Shown: positions 24,373 to 31,748 of the stretch, one piece after another
How positions within the stretch are numbered: the stretch's first letter is position 1
Layout: the number at the start of each line of letters is the position of its first letter
From: Nitrososphaerota archaeon
GTDB taxonomy: Archaea > Thermoproteota > Nitrososphaeria > Nitrososphaerales > Nitrosopumilaceae
Assembly (NCBI GenBank): GCA_028867675.1
Contig: JAGWGA010000016.1
Location: forward strand, 1-39,544
Direction: 5' to 3'
Length of the DNA stretch: 39,544 nucleotides
The notes under the pieces: generated by a model
Databases searched by the model: none
What the model saw: only the letters and a program-made list of their open reading frames with translations
Told to the model about the DNA's origin: nothing
Translations under genes and position numbers: made by a program

Positions 24373-26410
24373 TGTTGCTTAACCTCACAAACAACAAGAG
24401 TAGAACGAGTGTTATCATGATGTAAAGCAAGTATGCGTTTATTTTTCCGGTCTGAAGCCTGCGCACCTTGTCAAAAAAGAAAACAAATGAAGAAACTATG
24501 GGCGTGTAAAGCACATCTTCGAAAATATTTTTTATCACGGTTTCAACTTTTATGGTTTTTAACAGGTATTGGTTTTCTCCAAAAGATTCTTTCTCAGTTT
24601 GATTGTGCGGCTTGAAAAAAACCTTGAAGACTGCACGTATTGGTTGTGAAAGGGATGTCGGAGTATATTCCATCCTCTCATTGAGGCTACCAAATCCACA
24701 ATCCCAAGTGCCGTACGTAGTTTTCTTGGTATGGCCACCCAATACCCGAATAAAACCAAAGATTGCAATCGATATTGATGACAATATTATAACAACAACA
24801 GGCATGGAAAGATTTGCAAAACTTTTGCCAGAATTATTCTGAACTGATATGAAATCAAGTGGACTTGACGGTTGGAAGGACATGTGAAATGCAGTAGATA
24901 TCAATGATGTACCAAGATATGGTACAACACCAAACAATACACAAACGGCAGCAAGAATTGACATTCCTAAAATCATGCTGCGTGGAACTTCCTTGATGTT
25001 TATGATATTCTCGCTTCTTGTCTTGGAAAGAAATGTCATGCCAAACAGTTTGACAAATGTTGCAGCTGCAATTCCTATTGTCAGTGCAAAAGGTAGACTT
25101 GCAAATGCAATAGAGATTTGAAGTATTGTTGATGGAATGTGATAGCTTGACAGCAAAGCTTGCAGTGTAAACCATTCACTGATGAATCCGTTAAATGGAG
25201 GAAGACCAGAAATTGAAATCGCTCCAATCAAAAATAGCAAGGAGGTCCATGGCATTTGTTTAACAAGACCGCCCAAGTGTTCGATGTTTTTTGTGTGTGT
25301 TACAGATACTACAGAGCCTGCTCCCATAAAGAGCAGGCCTTTGAATACTGCGTGGTTGATTGTGTGATACATACTTGCCACCAATGCAAGTACGGCAAAT
25401 GCAGTAAGATTGAATGATGTAAAAACTACAGACAGTCCAAGGCCTATCAGTATTATCCCAATGTTTTCTATACTGGAAAAGGCAAGGGCTCGCTTGATGT
25501 CTCGTTCCACTACAGCATACAGGACTCCTATTATGGCCGATGCAGAGCCAAAAGCGACCAATAGCATTCCCCACCATGCAAAATCAGGAGAAGCCCCAAA
25601 TCCGCTAAAATCAAAAATCGTTCTTATCATTCCATATATGCCAATTTTTATCATAACTGCTGACATGAGAGCAGAGATGTTACTAGGTGCAGATGGATGA
25701 GCTTTTGGTAACCAGACATGCAATGGTACCATTCCTGCCTTTGTTCCAAATCCAATAAATGCAAAAACAAATACAAGATTTTTTACAAGTAAGGGAAAAC
25801 CTGTGGAACCATGACGAAATGAATCAAAACTAAAGTTTCCAGTTTGGATATAACCTAGCAAAAATGATGCAAAGATAAACGCGGTTCCAAGGTGTGTCAT
25901 TACAAGGTAAGTCATTCCAGACTTGAGATTTTCTTCTTTATCATGATCATAAATTACCAAGAAGAATGATACCAATGACATCAATTCCCAAAATATTAAA
26001 AAGAAAAACGAGTTGTTAGATGAAACTACAAGAATCATTGACAAGATAAAAATATTAAAAAGAAATCCAAAAGCCGACATTCTTTTTTTGATTTCATATT
26101 CCTTTGAATATCCAATAGAGTATAATGAAACAGCAAATGACACCAGTCCAATTATCAACATGAAGAACGCGGATATTCCATCAACAAGGATTTCAAGATC
26201 AAAGAAGGGAAGTATGTGTGGTACAGTCAACTTTAATGGCGTACCCGTTATGATACCAATTGAAAATACAATTGTAAAAATTGAACCAATCATTGAAGGA
26301 ACAAATATCATCAGTCGTGCTAGTCGGCTATTTCGTGATAGCAGGCCAGATAATGCTCCTATTACGAAGAGTAGGATTGGAATTTGAAATAAAACAAGAT
26401 TACTAATCAT
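24365..26410 (-). CDS. HyfB-like proton-pumping membrane subunit (NuoL/HycC family)
   Basis: The first gene of the operon, 681 aa. Antiporter-like core residues Glu142 (FWELMSLVSF) and Lys224 (FGTKAGMVPLHVWLP) are intact, with HPSAPSNISALMS after them. The C-terminal part has TWDCGFG, a signature of HycC/HyfB proteins, and a final membrane helix (YLLYIMITLVLLLLF). With the HyfF-like subunit the complex has two pump modules; no HyfD equivalent is present. The promoter lies in the gap before 26552, but I cannot pin its TATA box. Confidence 0.93.
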   Translation of the reverse strand: MISNLVLFQIPILLFVIGALSGLLSRNSRLARLMIFVPSMIGSIFTIVFSIGIITGTPLKLTVPHILPFFDLEILVDGISAFFMLIIGLVSFAVSLYSIGYSKEYEIKKRMSAFGFLFNIFILSMILVVSSNNSFFFLIFWELMSLVSFFLVIYDHDKEENLKSGMTYLVMTHLGTAFIFASFLLGYIQTGNFSFDSFRHGSTGFPLLVKNLVFVFAFIGFGTKAGMVPLHVWLPKAHPSAPSNISALMSAVMIKIGIYGMIRTIFDFSGFGASPDFAWWGMLLVAFGSASAIIGVLYAVVERDIKRALAFSSIENIGIILIGLGLSVVFTSFNLTAFAVLALVASMYHTINHAVFKGLLFMGAGSVVSVTHTKNIEHLGGLVKQMPWTSLLFLIGAISISGLPPFNGFISEWFTLQALLSSYHIPSTILQISIAFASLPFALTIGIAAATFVKLFGMTFLSKTRSENIINIKEVPRSMILGMSILAAVCVLFGVVPYLGTSLISTAFHMSFQPSSPLDFISVQNNSGKSFANLSMPVVVIILSSISIAIFGFIRVLGGHTKKTTYGTWDCGFGSLNERMEYTPTSLSQPIRAVFKVFFKPHNQTEKESFGENQYLLKTIKVETVIKNIFEDVLYTPIVSSFVFFFDKVRRLQTGKINAYLLYIMITLVLLLLFVRLSNNA

Positions 26411-26518
26411 TACTGTCGCCAGTGCGAATGCCCATTACATTTTTGAAATCATTTTTCATATGATGGATCTTCGAGGCTAAAGTCTCTCGTTACGAATTTA
26501 ATTGTTTATGAGAAAAGG

Positions 26519-26549
26519 TATATGTGTATGTATGTATATGTATATGTAT
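26519..26549 (+). repeat. Short (TATG)n-like microsatellite
   Basis: Alternating TATGTGTATG and TATGTATATG units lie just upstream of the ATG at 26552. They could serve as the TATA region of that gene and be prone to slippage. Confidence 0.45.
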
Positions 26550-26551
26550 CA

Positions 26552-26818
26552 ATGCAGGATTATAACAACACAGTACAATTACTATCCCTAAAACCAGAAT
26601 ACCTTAAGACACTTCAGCTGGCTGTACAAAAGGAAGAGGAAAACCTGTCAAACAAGCAGTATCAGGGATGGCAGTGGTTTGACGTGGAGACTCATCCTGC
26701 AAAGATTGTGAGACTTGTTACAAGCAGCATTGTAAAGGTGAACCTCAAGTCCAACAGTTCTACAAATTATCTTCTCAAGAACAGGGAATCTGTCAAGCGT
26801 GCCATCAAGCGCTCATAG
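26552..26818 (+). CDS. Hypothetical protein, 88 aa
   Basis: No family is recognised. Starting at ATG 26552 (MQDYNNTVQ), the protein is short, basic and helix-rich, with QGWQWFDVETHPAKIVRLV in the middle and a C-terminal ESVKRAIKRS; this resembles a small winged-helix or DNA-binding domain but is not conclusive. The longer frame to 26522 reads through the microsatellite (MCMYVYVYVS) and is not believed. TATA-like bases about 28 nt before the ATG fit a leaderless gene. It is divergent from the Hyf-like operon. Confidence 0.6.
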   Translation: MQDYNNTVQLLSLKPEYLKTLQLAVQKEEENLSNKQYQGWQWFDVETHPAKIVRLVTSSIVKVNLKSNSSTNYLLKNRESVKRAIKRS

Positions 26819-27147
26819 ATGTAGAAGAATAATTTCAGATCCATTTAGGAGAATTGTTTAGTTGGTTTAGTTCCCTAGTTTTACCATCTGGTGCGGGCTC
26901 GGGGGTTCTCTTGCTGACAGTCAGTACGAGTCCGGGACATTTTGTGAGTAAAATTTTACATAAAGTATGCAGTAAGATAATTTGGATAGCTGTAAAACTC
27001 CTACCATTTTTTATTTAAAAATTATTGATTTTGACATGCGTCAATCAATTTTGAATCCCTGTGAGCCAGATGTCAGTGTAAATGCTTTACTCGTTTAGGG
27101 TTTGGTCATACCATCAATGGACATTAGATACTCCTTTAATTGAGATC
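26819..27147. other. Noncoding stretch of about 330 nt
   Basis: I see no convincing gene. It contains dispersed repeat copy C, and then GGGCTCG (26895-26901) that can pair with CGAGTCC (26927-26933), enclosing the dyad CTGACAGTCAG (26914-26924). The remainder is AT-rich and featureless. A 20-codon frame near 27036 is too short to support. Confidence 0.45.
26826..26884 (+). repeat. Dispersed repeat copy C
   Basis: AGAATAATTTCAGATCC followed by ATTTAGGAGAATTG and GGTTTAGTTCCCTAG matches copies A (17610) and B (18577). Copy A and copy C are each followed by a GGGGTTCTCTTG-like sequence (26902 here). It lies a few nt downstream of the 88-aa gene. Confidence 0.6.
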
Positions 27148-27420
27148 CTATGAAGTGAGTTGAGTGTTTTTTGTAATAGAGTTCCCATTCAAACTTTGAA
27201 GATTTCTGGAAATTCCTTCTCCCATCAATCTGAAAGCTTCTTGAGCCATATTGTTAGAAGCAATATTATTGTTAGAAGCAATATTATTTTTAGTAACGCT
27301 TGTTGCTTGTTCTAAAGGATCCCATATTGGAACTACATTAGCAGGGACGTCATTTCCATAAGTTGTGGGATCTGATAGTGTTGAACCATGAGATCTTGTT
27401 TGACTATTGCTAATACTCAT
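27148..27420 (-). CDS. Hypothetical low-complexity protein, 90 aa
   Basis: The function is unknown. It is rich in Ser, Asn and Thr and appears disordered, with a central NNIASN unit repeated twice, encoded by an exact 18-nt tandem duplication (27251-27286), and a short helix AQEAFRLMGEGISRNL near the C-terminus. ATG 27420 is plausible, with a TATA-like stretch (TTAAAAAAGT on the minus strand) about 25 nt before it. Composition makes it uncertain as a real gene. Confidence 0.45.
   Translation of the reverse strand: MSISNSQTRSHGSTLSDPTTYGNDVPANVVPIWDPLEQATSVTKNNIASNNNIASNNMAQEAFRLMGEGISRNLQSLNGNSITKNTQLTS
27251..27286. repeat. Two perfect 18-nt tandem copies
   Basis: TTGTTAGAAGCAATATTA occurs twice head to tail inside the 90-aa minus-strand frame and keeps that frame open. 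Confidence 0.8.
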
Positions 27421-27572
27421 GTTTGTGCGATAGGATATGTAACTTTTTTAATAGTGCAAAAACCCTCTCAAAGAGCCTGTCATAGTCATAGATTTCAATC
27501 ATTTTTCCCGAATGAGACATTTTCTAACTAGTCAAAAACAACGAAAGTAAGGGAATTAAACTAAAAGGTGAA

Positions 27573-27645
27573 GGCCCTTGAGGGGAATCGAACCCCTGTC
27601 CGGGGATCCACAGTCCCCTATACTGGCCACTGTACTACAAGGGCC
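27573..27645 (-). tRNA. tRNA-His (anticodon GTG)
   Basis: On the minus strand the acceptor GCCCTTG pairs with CAAGGGC, preceded by an encoded G at position -1 and followed by C at 73, the identity pair of tRNA-His. The anticodon stem GGGGA/TCCCC encloses CTGTGGA, anticodon GTG. The T-arm is AGGGG-TTCGATT-CCCCT. No intron or encoded CCA is seen. Confidence 0.96.
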
Positions 27646-27744
27646 ACATACCGATGATCTTTTTCAGTCCAGTATTAATCTTAACTCAATTGGTCAGAAT
27701 ATAACTTTCAGCATTCGTTTGTTTTTGATAAAATCAGAGGTATT

Positions 27745-28797
27745 TTATGGATTAATTATTCCTCGGCCTATAATTTTTCCTTCTTTTAGCATTGTTAACG
27801 CTTCTGTAGCCTGATTGAGTTTGAACTTGTTTGATATCATTGGTTTGATTATTCCTCTACGAGCAAGAGAAATTAGTTCAATCATATCAGTCATGGAACC
27901 TGTGTATGAGCCCATCAACTTGTATGCTCTAGTAGGCATTGTTACAAGATTTAATTGCAAAGATCCACCAAATAATCCTACAAGAACAACACGAGCTCTA
28001 CGACGAAGAATTTGCATGTCAACTTCTACAGATTTTGTAGCATTAACAAAATCAATTACAGCGTCGGCACCCAAGTTACCTGTTAATTCCATTATAGCTT
28101 TTACAGGATCTTCCTTCGAGGAATTGATAATAATGTCTGCTCCACTTTGTTTTGCTACTTTGAGTTTATCATCATTAACATCTAATGAAATTATTCTTGC
28201 ACCACTGATTGCTTTTGCTAATTGAATACCCATCAATCCTAGTCCTCCAGCACCTACAACGACTACATTATCAGCTGGGTTTAGTTTTGCAGTTTTAATT
28301 GCACCATAAGCAGTAAGAGCAGAGCAAGACAAAGGAGCACATACATCTGTATCCATGTCATTTATTTTGGCCAAATATTTGTAATTTGGAACAAGTACAT
28401 ATTCTGCATAACCACCATCATTGTAAACACCTAAAGATCTTGGTTTGTCACAAAGATTTTCCTCACCCACTCTGCAAGCTGGGCATAAACCTTCACCAAT
28501 CCAAGGAAATACCAGAACCTTCTCATTCTTTACAAATCCCTCTACATCCTCACCCATACTCTCCACGACTCCTGCTACCTCATGTCCAGGGGTTAATGGA
28601 TATTTTACACCTCTATCAGTTGTTTTCATAAATGAGCCGGCTGGTCCTTCATATCCGCCATCCCAGAGATGTATATCGCTATGACATACGCCAGCAGATT
28701 CTACTTTAATGAGAACTTGCGCGCCTCGAGGTTTTGGAGTTTCAAGAGATTGAATTTCAAGAGCTTCTTTCACTCTAACAATTCTTGCGGCATTCAT
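27745..28797 (-). CDS. Zinc-dependent alcohol dehydrogenase (Sulfolobus ADH type)
   Basis: A medium-chain dehydrogenase oxidising alcohols with NAD(P)+. Catalytic zinc ligands are Cys38 (GVCHSD), His72-Glu73 (PGHEVAG) and a Cys near 158 (PLSCSALTAY). The structural zinc site is Glu102, Cys105, Cys108, Cys116 (GEGLCPACRVGEENLC), the same unusual Glu-plus-three-Cys set and spacing known in Sulfolobus solfataricus ADH. The Rossmann motif is GAGGLGLMG. The length of 350 is standard. It is a single-gene unit between tRNA-His and a small membrane protein; the physiological substrate is unknown. Confidence 0.93.
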   Translation of the reverse strand: MNAARIVRVKEALEIQSLETPKPRGAQVLIKVESAGVCHSDIHLWDGGYEGPAGSFMKTTDRGVKYPLTPGHEVAGVVESMGEDVEGFVKNEKVLVFPWIGEGLCPACRVGEENLCDKPRSLGVYNDGGYAEYVLVPNYKYLAKINDMDTDVCAPLSCSALTAYGAIKTAKLNPADNVVVVGAGGLGLMGIQLAKAISGARIISLDVNDDKLKVAKQSGADIIINSSKEDPVKAIMELTGNLGADAVIDFVNATKSVEVDMQILRRRARVVLVGLFGGSLQLNLVTMPTRAYKLMGSYTGSMTDMIELISLARRGIIKPMISNKFKLNQATEALTMLKEGKIIGRGIINP

Positions 28798-28934
28798 GCT
28801 TTACGGTATCAACATGTAATATAAGATAGTTTTGTGAGAAATTCCATTGAATCCATTACTAATTGATAATATGCATATTTTGAAATTTGATAAAAAGTAA
28901 GTTTTGTAGATCGCCTTTCTGGAAATCATGCGTA

Positions 28935-28943
28935 AGTTTATTA
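28935..28943 (+). promoter_or_regulatory. TATA box of the small membrane protein gene
   Basis: AGTTTATTA is centred about 29 nt before ATG 28968, consistent with a leaderless transcript. Confidence 0.45.
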
Positions 28944-28967
28944 GCAACAAAAAAATAATTCGGACTC

Positions 28968-29096
28968 ATGAAGATGAGATGGTGGTATGTTTCAATGGGA
29001 ATAGCAGCCGCATTGGTCTTCGGCAGCATGTTATACCTAGGTAAAGTATGGTGTATTCCAATGGAAAATGCCCCATGTGTGTCACTCTGGAAATAA
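28968..29096 (+). CDS. Small single-pass membrane protein, 42 aa
   Basis: A short gene with a basic, aromatic N-terminus (MKMRWWYV), one hydrophobic helix (residues about 8-25) and a tail with two cysteines and two prolines (WCIPMENAPCVSLWK). A TATA box at the correct distance and protein-like codon use support it. The function is unknown; the tail plan is like that of the 68-residue protein at 17347. Taw1 follows 41 nt later with its own TATA box. Confidence 0.65.
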   Translation: MKMRWWYVSMGIAAALVFGSMLYLGKVWCIPMENAPCVSLWK

Positions 29097-29107
29097 CTTA
29101 CCTTAGA

Positions 29108-29116
29108 TTTAATTAA
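29108..29116 (+). promoter_or_regulatory. TATA box of taw1
   Basis: TTTAATTAA is centred 26 nt before ATG 29138, supporting that codon over TTG 29132. Confidence 0.5.
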
Positions 29117-29137
29117 AACCAGCGCAACAAATTGGGC

Positions 29138-30166
29138 ATGAGTTGTTCTGGAGAGACAGTTGAAGTTGAAAATGAATTCATCCAGATTAAACCAATGATT
29201 CTAAATCAGCTAAAGAAGGCAAAGTATGGAGTTTCTGATCATGGTACAGTTGAATTATGTCACTGGACAAAAAAGTCATTCAAAGACGATGGTCAGTGTT
29301 ACAAACACAAGTTCTACGGCATATCAACTCACAGATGTATGGAGTTTTCGCCAGCGGGAATGTTTTGTGAAAACAGATGCGTGTATTGTTGGAGACCAAT
29401 GGAGTTTTACAGTTCTTTAGAAATGCCGGCAGACAAAGTTGCACCTCCCGAGGTCATAATGTCTAATTTAATGGAGGAGCGTAGAAAATTGATCATGGGT
29501 CATTATGGAGACCCAAAAAGCAACAAGGAAAAGCTAGACGAGTCACTGCTTCCCAGTCATTATGCAATTTCATTATCAGGAGAACCTACTATGTATCCAC
29601 AATTGCCTGAACTTATAAAATATCTAAAGAAACTTCCAGCTACAAAATCAATCTTCCTTGTAACTAACGGTCAAGAACCTGAAATGTTACAAAGACTCCA
29701 AGATGAAGATGCATTACCAACACAATTGTATCTCTCAACAAATGCCCCAAACGCAGAGACATTTACTCTTGTAAACAAGCCAAAGTACAAAGATGCTTGG
29801 GAGAGATGGAATACTAGTCTGGAGTTACTTGCAGAACTTGATACAAGAACAGTATTACGATTCACTTTAATCAAAGATTATAACGCTGATGAGAAACTAA
29901 TTCCTGAATATGCTGAGTTGATAAATCGTTCTAATGCACATTTCATAGAACTAAAATCGTATATGCATGTGGGTAGATCAAGAAACAGATTAGAGTATTC
30001 AAACTCTCCAGACATGTCAGAGATAAGACATTTTTCAAATCAACTTGCAAAACAAAGTGGAATGTATTCTATCATGGATGAAAGTGAGATGTCAAGAATA
30101 GTTGTACTTCAGAATCAGAAAAGACTCATTGATCGTGTGATCTCCGCTTATTCAGATACCAATTAG
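29138..30166 (+). CDS. taw1: 4-demethylwyosine synthase Taw1 (radical SAM, tRNA-Phe modification)
   Basis: It converts N1-methylguanosine-37 of tRNA-Phe to 4-demethylwyosine using pyruvate, the first step of archaeal wyosine synthesis. The radical-SAM cluster is Cys77-x3-Cys81-x2-Cys84 (FCENRCVYCWRP). A second [4Fe-4S] cluster would be bound by Cys41, Cys54 and Cys67, each 13 residues apart as in characterised Taw1. The GEPTMYPQLPELI segment is the GGE-like SAM-binding motif. The length of 342 is normal. It is convergent with the XTP/dITP pyrophosphatase gene, overlapping by 41 nt. Confidence 0.94.
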   Translation: MSCSGETVEVENEFIQIKPMILNQLKKAKYGVSDHGTVELCHWTKKSFKDDGQCYKHKFYGISTHRCMEFSPAGMFCENRCVYCWRPMEFYSSLEMPADKVAPPEVIMSNLMEERRKLIMGHYGDPKSNKEKLDESLLPSHYAISLSGEPTMYPQLPELIKYLKKLPATKSIFLVTNGQEPEMLQRLQDEDALPTQLYLSTNAPNAETFTLVNKPKYKDAWERWNTSLELLAELDTRTVLRFTLIKDYNADEKLIPEYAELINRSNAHFIELKSYMHVGRSRNRLEYSNSPDMSEIRHFSNQLAKQSGMYSIMDESEMSRIVVLQNQKRLIDRVISAYSDTN

Positions 30167-30695
30167 CAAATTTTTTCAATGCCAGATATCTATGTGATAT
30201 TTGATTTTTTTCTACAATCTCAGAATATGATTTATTCTTCCCAGATGGAATAAAGATAGGATCAAATCCCCATTTTACACCCTGTTCTTTTTTAGATATC
30301 CTCCCTTTTACATCTGCACTAAACAGGTGTACATTTCCATCTTCTTCACAATATGCAATAATTGATCTAAATGAAGCATCCCGTGGTTTTGAAACCAGTC
30401 GTAAAATTCCTTTGGTACCAATCGTATCAAATACAAATGAGGAGTATGGTCCTGGGAATTCATTTAATGACTTTATGAAAAGACCGTCATCTTCCACAAT
30501 TACAGGTTTTGAGCAAATAGAAAATGCTTGCATGGCTTTGTGTCTTGCAATATCTTCTAGATTATCTGCCTGAATTTCTTGAAGATTGGATTTTAGAAAT
30601 TCTAGTTTTAATCCAAATTTTGATACAATGTTTTTTGCTTCTTCATACTTGTTCTTGTTTGAGCTGGCAAACAAGATACTAGACGACATTTGCAT
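30126..30695 (-). CDS. XTP/dITP pyrophosphatase (RdgB/HAM1 family)
   Basis: A house-cleaning enzyme hydrolysing non-canonical purine triphosphates (XTP, dITP) to monophosphates. Motifs are FASSNKNKYEEAK, the catalytic EDDGLFI with PGPYSS, GFDPIF and SHRYLALKKF. The length of 189 is normal. ATG 30695 overlaps the bud32 3' end by 17 nt; ATG 30689 is possible. Its link with KEOPS kinase genes is common in archaea. The C-terminus overlaps that of Taw1 on the opposite strand. Confidence 0.94.
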   Translation of the reverse strand: MQMSSSILFASSNKNKYEEAKNIVSKFGLKLEFLKSNLQEIQADNLEDIARHKAMQAFSICSKPVIVEDDGLFIKSLNEFPGPYSSFVFDTIGTKGILRLVSKPRDASFRSIIAYCEEDGNVHLFSADVKGRISKKEQGVKWGFDPIFIPSGKNKSYSEIVEKNQISHRYLALKKFANWYLNKRRSHDQ

Positions 30696-31299
30696 ACCTT
30701 CCTCTTTTTTCTATCACCAAGACTTGATTGACGACTTTATCTGTGACATTTTTCCCTAAAATCTTTTGATAGCCATCAATGAATTGCATCCATGCGTTAT
30801 CTACGATTTGAGCATGAGCGCTGTTTAGAACTTCTTTGAATAAACGAAGATCAATTGCGTGGTCATCAATCTTGTCTGTTTTTTGTGAGAGTCCAAAATC
30901 AAGAATCACTAACCCTTTTTGAGAGAGGATAAAATTCGAGGTAGTCAGATCTCCATGCATGATACTATTCTTATGAAGAACTCCTACTATTTTTCCTATT
31001 TCTTTACATGTTCTTATGATTTGTTTTATAGGAAGATCTCGGACTAGTTTTCCTTTTATAAATTGGAGATATATCTCACATTTTTTCTCATCAACAAAAT
31101 AAACAAGAGGTGTAGCAACTCCAATAGATTTTGCTTCAGAAAGCATTTTTGCCTCCTTAATTGTTCTCAGTGTTCGTATTCGAGTATCAAGAGAATGAAT
31201 TCGATAGTCTTTCTTTTTTCGAATTTTTAAAATAGAGTTTTGGGCATTCCATGTTGTTATGTAAATGTCTGCCTCTGCCCCTTTTTTGAGAAGTTTCAA
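30679..31299 (-). CDS. bud32: Bud32 kinase/ATPase of the KEOPS complex
   Basis: A small atypical kinase that acts with Kae1, Cgi121 and Pcc1 in making threonylcarbamoyl-adenosine-37 in tRNAs reading ANN codons. The N-terminal GAEADIYIT loop with downstream Lys, the catalytic HGDLTTSN and the metal-binding DFG (ILDFGLSQ) are visible. The 206-residue protein is stand-alone, unlike many archaea where Kae1 and Bud32 are fused. It is separated from kae1 by a gene on the opposite strand. Confidence 0.94.
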   Translation of the reverse strand: MKLLKKGAEADIYITTWNAQNSILKIRKKKDYRIHSLDTRIRTLRTIKEAKMLSEAKSIGVATPLVYFVDEKKCEIYLQFIKGKLVRDLPIKQIIRTCKEIGKIVGVLHKNSIMHGDLTTSNFILSQKGLVILDFGLSQKTDKIDDHAIDLRLFKEVLNSAHAQIVDNAWMQFIDGYQKILGKNVTDKVVNQVLVIEKRGRYANVV

Positions 31300-31424
31300 T
31301 GGAATCTAAGAGAAATGAACATAATTTAAGTTACAATTATGATATTTCATAAAATAATTTTTTGAAATAAAATTAATTATTTTTTAAATATACAATTATA
31401 ACATAGAATAAGAGAGAAAACGGT

Positions 31425-31748
31425 ATGGAACCAGATGAGAAGCGTATAATTCAAGAAGATTGTTCTGAAGACTCTCTAGGTTCTGGCATCCTCACGTTAA
31501 CAAATAAGAGAATAGCCTTTGATAAAACAGAAGGACGAATAATGGATTTTTCAAAGAAATTTGGAAAGACAGTTCTAGATTTCAATCTCAATCAAATAAT
31601 TGCAGTTGCAAAAGAAGGATGGTTGATAAAAAAAGTAACAATAAAGATAAAGACAGATGAGGGTGAAAAAACCTACAAGTTTGGAGTATACAATACTAGC
31701 AAATGGGAAAAGGAACTAAAGGAATCTATTTCCAGATATTCTTCCTAG
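31425..31748 (+). CDS. PH/GRAM-like domain protein, 107 aa
   Basis: A small soluble protein with a beta-rich pleckstrin/GRAM-like pattern: GSGILTLTNKRIAFD, then the LDFNLNQIIAVAKEG turn, then KKVTIKIKTDEGEKTYKFGVYN, and a C-terminal helix KWEKELKESISRY. The role is unknown; such domains bind lipids or proteins. It lies between bud32 and kae1 but on the opposite strand, and its TAG shares the palindrome CTAG with the TAG of kae1. The upstream region, AT-rich, may drive it and bud32 divergently. Confidence 0.7.
   Translation: MEPDEKRIIQEDCSEDSLGSGILTLTNKRIAFDKTEGRIMDFSKKFGKTVLDFNLNQIIAVAKEGWLIKKVTIKIKTDEGEKTYKFGVYNTSKWEKELKESISRYSS

Noticed and set aside
26522-26551. Extension MCMYVYVYVS of the 88-aa protein
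   Set aside because: It translates the TATG microsatellite that acts as the promoter region.
27036-27098. 20-codon plus-strand frame in the gap before the 90-aa gene
   Set aside because: Too short and without a promoter or protein-like features.
27549-27568. Possible fourth copy of the dispersed repeat on the minus strand
   Set aside because: Only the TTTAATTCCCTTA half matches, which could be chance in AT-rich DNA.
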